Positions 61,238 through 64,000 of a stretch of 64,000 nucleotides of DNA are shown in pieces. The notes under the pieces are model-generated. The model saw only the letters and a list, made by a program, of their open reading frames with translations. It did not search any database and was not told where the DNA came from. The DNA comes from Streptomyces roseochromogenus subsp. oscitans DS 12.976 (GTDB taxonomy: Bacteria > Actinomycetota > Actinomycetes > Streptomycetales > Streptomycetaceae). The stretch lies in the NCBI RefSeq assembly GCF_000497445.1, contig NZ_CM002285.1, forward strand, positions 3,959,447-4,023,446. Reading direction: 5' to 3'. Every line of letters begins with the position of its first letter. Positions within the stretch are counted from its first letter, which is position 1. The position numbers were made by a program, and so were the translations under genes.

Positions 61238-62414
61238 GCCCGCCACCGTATCGGTCCGGTTGAGCGGCGAACGACCTGGCGTACACCAACGTCACCAGCA
61301 CCAACACCATCGGCACAAGCATCGCCCCCCGATAGCTCCACGCCTCCCCCAGAGCCCCCACCAACGGCGAACCGACCAGAAAACCCACGTAATTGAAAAT
61401 ATTGAGCCGCGCGATGGCCGCGTCCGAAGCCCCCGGACCGTGATTTTCAAAAGCGTGTCGCCCCGCCGCCGCGAACGTCTGCGGCACCAGCACACACAAC
61501 CCCAGCCCCAGCAGAGTGAACCCGATCATCCCGACCCACGCCCCGGGTGCCGAGGCCACCACCGCGAACCCGCCGGCCGCCACCAGCGTCCCGAGCCGTA
61601 CGACCGCCACCGCCCCGAACCGCCGCACCCCGAAGTCCCCGATGGCCCGCCCCAGCAGCGTGGTCACCATGTACACGTTGTACGGCACGGTCGCCAGCTG
61701 CTCCGAGCTGCCCAGCACGTCCTTCAGATACTTCGCGCTCCAGTTGGAGACCGTCGAGTCCCCGATATAGGCGAAGGTCATCACCAGACAGAGCGGCAGC
61801 AGCAGCTTGAAGACAACACCTGTGCCCTGACCCCGCTCCTCCCCCAAGGGCGCCGGATCGCCGTCGACGTACCACCGGCTCCCCACCAGCGTCGCCGGCA
61901 GCAGCACGACCACCACCGGCAGATACGACACCCACAGCGCGAGATGCCAGTGCGCCCCGACCCACGCCAGCGAGGCGCCCAGAATCCCGCCCAGGCTGTA
62001 CGCGGCATGAAAGCTGAGCATGATGCTGCGCCCGTACGACCGCTGCAGGCTCACCCCGAGCATGTTCATGGAGGCGTCGAGCGCCCCCACGGCCAGCCCG
62101 AACGCGCCCAGCGCCACCGCCAGCCCGGCGATCCGCCCACCCGCCCCGGCACCGAGCAGCGCCAGCAACACCACCGGCTGGGACCAGCGCAGCAGCCGAC
62201 TGGGCCGTATCCGCTTCACCAACTGCTCGGTGGTCACACTGCCGACCCCGGCGAGGACCGGTACGGCGGCCAGGAAGAGCGGCAGCAGCGCGTCGGAGAC
62301 CCCGTACCGGGCCTGAATGGCCGGGATGCGCGTCACCAGCAGCGCGAAGGTGGCGCCCTGAGCGAAGAAGCTGAACGCCAGCGAGGCCCTGCCGCGCCGC
62401 AGCACATCAGTCAT
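61188..62414 (-). CDS. MFS transporter
   Basis: A 408-residue major facilitator protein with twelve predicted transmembrane helices: FSFFAQGATFALLVTRIPAI begins helix 1, and LIANLV-type loops follow with GALDASMNMLGVSLQRSYGR near helix 4. The second half includes MTFAYIGDSTVSNWSAKYLK and GMIGFTLLGLGLCVLVPQTF. It resembles fucose permease-like/YbjJ-type MFS members. Its stop lies inside acuC, overlapping by about 50 bases. Substrate unknown. Confidence 0.9.
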   Translation of the reverse strand: MTDVLRRGRASLAFSFFAQGATFALLVTRIPAIQARYGVSDALLPLFLAAVPVLAGVGSVTTEQLVKRIRPSRLLRWSQPVVLLALLGAGAGGRIAGLAVALGAFGLAVGALDASMNMLGVSLQRSYGRSIMLSFHAAYSLGGILGASLAWVGAHWHLALWVSYLPVVVVLLPATLVGSRWYVDGDPAPLGEERGQGTGVVFKLLLPLCLVMTFAYIGDSTVSNWSAKYLKDVLGSSEQLATVPYNVYMVTTLLGRAIGDFGVRRFGAVAVVRLGTLVAAGGFAVVASAPGAWVGMIGFTLLGLGLCVLVPQTFAAAGRHAFENHGPGASDAAIARLNIFNYVGFLVGSPLVGALGEAWSYRGAMLVPMVLVLVTLVYARSFAAQPDRYGGGHERPRTADVGRGSNGL

Positions 62415-62494
62415 GGCGGCGAGCGTAGGGCCCCGGGCTACCTGTGGGTAGATCCAGCCAAAGATGAATTTCCCTCAGCTTGACCGACCGGGTC

Positions 62495-63202
62495 TCACGC
62501 GGCGACGGCCAGTCCGGACTGCTCCGGCTGCTCCTGCTGGGTGGCCTTGCCGTCCTCCACCTCGGCGGCCAGCATCTTCTCCATCGGTCCGGCGGCCAGC
62601 CCACCGCTCACCACGAACCCGATCACCATCGCGCCTGTGAGGCAGACACTGCCGAGCCACACCATCGTGTCCACGGGAATGGTGTACGCGCCCACAACCC
62701 GGGCCACACACTCGGCGAGCAGCACCAGCCCCCAGACGACCGAGAACGCCTTCTCCTTGCTCCGGAAGGCCGCGGACCGGTCCGACGCCCCGGACAGGAG
62801 CCGCTCCCAGGCGGCCTCCTTCTCCGCGTCCCCCTTCACCAGGAACGGCTTCATGCCCGCGGTCATCATCGGCTTGCCCAGCCAGACGGAGGCGAGGATC
62901 CCGAAGGCGACGACGCTGCTGACCCCGCTGTCCTTGGCGAGCATCAGCCGCGGGTCACCGGAGACGAAGCTCAGCAGCAGCGAGACGACGTTGACGACCA
63001 GGATGAGACCGGCCAGACCGTTGGTCTTGCGCTCCCTCAGCAGGCCCCACACGGTCCGCACCGCCGGCACCACGCTGCTGCAGGCGAGGGAGGCGAAGGT
63101 GCTCATCCCGAAGGCGTCCTTGAACAGGTAGTACGAGCCGAGCGGCACGGCCACGTCCAGGAGCAGCGGCCGGAAGTTCTGGATCCCCGTGTTCTTCGTC
63201 AT
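62495..63202 (-). CDS. VC0807-family membrane protein
   Basis: A 235-residue protein with about six hydrophobic segments: LLLDVAVPLGSYYLFKDAFG starts the domain, later TNGLAGLILVVNVVSLLLSF and VVGAYTIPVDTMVWLGSVCL. This pattern is that of VC0807-type proteins (DUF3159-like). ATG 63202 with GAGG upstream gives the best N-terminus. Function unknown. The C-terminus is hydrophilic and Gln-rich. Confidence 0.85.
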   Translation of the reverse strand: MTKNTGIQNFRPLLLDVAVPLGSYYLFKDAFGMSTFASLACSSVVPAVRTVWGLLRERKTNGLAGLILVVNVVSLLLSFVSGDPRLMLAKDSGVSSVVAFGILASVWLGKPMMTAGMKPFLVKGDAEKEAAWERLLSGASDRSAAFRSKEKAFSVVWGLVLLAECVARVVGAYTIPVDTMVWLGSVCLTGAMVIGFVVSGGLAAGPMEKMLAAEVEDGKATQQEQPEQSGLAVAA

Positions 63203-63295
63203 GCCCTCAGCTTCGCCGCCACGGGCGGTCCGCCAGTAGAAACGATCGTCCGGAGGTGCGTATGACAATTGTCAGACCGGGACCGATGGCTCAGG

Positions 63296-63940
63296 TCATA
63301 CCAGCAGGTCAGCCAACTCACCCATGGTGGCGAAGAGTTGATCGGCCCCCGCCAGCTTCGCCGCCGGCGTCATCGCGGTGAACCCATAGACAGTCATCCC
63401 GGCCGCCACAGCCGCCTGCACACCCAGCGGAGAGTCCTCCACGACCAGGCACCGCTCCGGCGCCACCCCCATCCGCTCGGCGGCGTACAGGAAGAGATCA
63501 GGCGCGGGCTTGCCCCGCCCCACGTCCTCTGAGCTGAAGATCCGCTCCTCCGCGAACCACCGGTCGAGCCCGGTCGTACGATGCCCGACCCGGATCCGCG
63601 CATGGCTCCCGGACGAGGCCACGCAGTACGGCACCCCGTCCGCGGCCAGCTTCTCCAGTACGACGTCCACGCCGGCCACCGGCTGCAACTCCCGCTCGAA
63701 CGCGGCGAACACGCGCGCGTGGAAGAGGTCATCGAAGTCGTCAGGCAGCCGCTGACCGGTCCGCTCCAGTACGAGGTCATGGATCCGATGCATCGCCGAG
63801 CCCATGTAGTCCCGGATGGAGTCCTCGTACGAGGTCGGGTGGCCCAACTCGGTCAGATAGGCGGCCAGATGCCGGTTGGAGATGGGCTCGCTGTCGACGA
63901 GTACCCCGTCGTTGTCGAAGATCACCAGGTCATAGCGCAT
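63296..63940 (-). CDS. HAD-superfamily phosphatase (beta-phosphoglucomutase/GPH-like)
   Basis: A 214-residue HAD-IA protein. DNDGVLVDSEPISNRH gives motif I (DxDx[TV]), CVASSGSHARIRVGH motif II, and GKPAPDLFLYAAERMG with VVEDSPLGVQAAVAAG motifs III and IV. ATG 63940 gives MRYDLVIFDNDG, the typical start. It probably hydrolyses sugar phosphates or similar. A perfect terminator-like hairpin lies just upstream (63961-63990). Confidence 0.93.
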   Translation of the reverse strand: MRYDLVIFDNDGVLVDSEPISNRHLAAYLTELGHPTSYEDSIRDYMGSAMHRIHDLVLERTGQRLPDDFDDLFHARVFAAFERELQPVAGVDVVLEKLAADGVPYCVASSGSHARIRVGHRTTGLDRWFAEERIFSSEDVGRGKPAPDLFLYAAERMGVAPERCLVVEDSPLGVQAAVAAGMTVYGFTAMTPAAKLAGADQLFATMGELADLLV

Positions 63941-63960
63941 ACATTCGAGCTTAAACGCAG

Positions 63961-63990
63961 AAAGGCCCACGCCATGCGGCGTGGGCCTTT
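63961..63990. terminator. Hairpin terminator of a gene beyond the right edge
   Basis: AAAGGCCCACGCC pairs perfectly with GGCGTGGGCCTTT (13 bases) around ATGC, with the run TTTCTCAAGTTTT following on the plus strand. It lies upstream of the HAD gene start and so probably ends transcription of an RNA or gene on the minus strand outside the window. Confidence 0.8.
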
Positions 63991-64000
63991 CTCAAGTTTT

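Overview
This is high-GC actinobacterial chromosome, almost certainly Streptomyces. The evidence is developmental genes (a BldN-type sigma factor with its pro-sequence, beside an RsbN-type anti-sigma gene), a Rex repressor in front of hemA-hemC-hemD with a Rex operator, a class I lysyl-tRNA synthetase beside argS, DUF397/XRE and HATPase regulator sets, DUF3558 lipoproteins, and very common GTG starts with 4-base ATGA/GTGA gene overlaps.

Left part (1-11.5 kb), accessory. A broken unknown gene is followed by a flavoprotein and an XRE/TPR regulator on the minus strand. Divergent from them is a tightly overlapping plus-strand operon: a HATPase, a MurA-like enolpyruvyl transferase, a 5'-nucleotidase-like phosphatase, two tandem dCTP deaminase-like proteins and a GT4 glycosyltransferase. 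A serine hydrolase and a Nudix hydrolase follow on the same strand. The two deaminase paralogs have lost different halves of the active site. This cassette is my best candidate for an undescribed nucleotide-handling system. It ends in debris: a TPR regulator remnant, a nuclease-like N-terminal fragment and a truncated bile acid/Na+ symporter-type gene.

Middle (11.5-31 kb). A DyP peroxidase operon carries two unrecognised partners. Next come SHOCT, NfeD-like and flotillin-like genes, a divergent EamA/LysR pair, decayed MBL and M55 hydrolases, and a lysyl-phosphatidylglycerol synthase-like gene sharing a palindromic operator motif with the small membrane gene before it. A two-component system, RtcB ligase and a DUF3558/DUF3558/DUF2637 set follow.

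Right part (31-64 kb), mostly core. It holds lysS and argS, a WYL regulator, hemB, then an accessory block (41-46.6 kb) with a secreted phospholipase D-like protein, a PRTase/DprA pair resembling ShosTA, and an XRE/DUF397/HATPase set. Then come rex-hemA-hemC-hemD, a glutaredoxin, a HAD hydrolase, bldN-rsbN, an acyltransferase, an epimerase, bS22, an excisionase-like HTH protein, acuC, an MFS exporter and two more core-type genes. From memory, much of this resembles the hem/galE2/serB1 neighbourhood of Mycobacterium.

Several otherwise well-conserved genes contain exactly one single-base frameshift (1-957, BASS, MBL, PRTase, rsbN). Either the assembly has indel errors or these genes are decaying; the sequence alone cannot decide. 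No CRISPR array, rRNA, recognisable tRNA or complete insertion sequence was seen.
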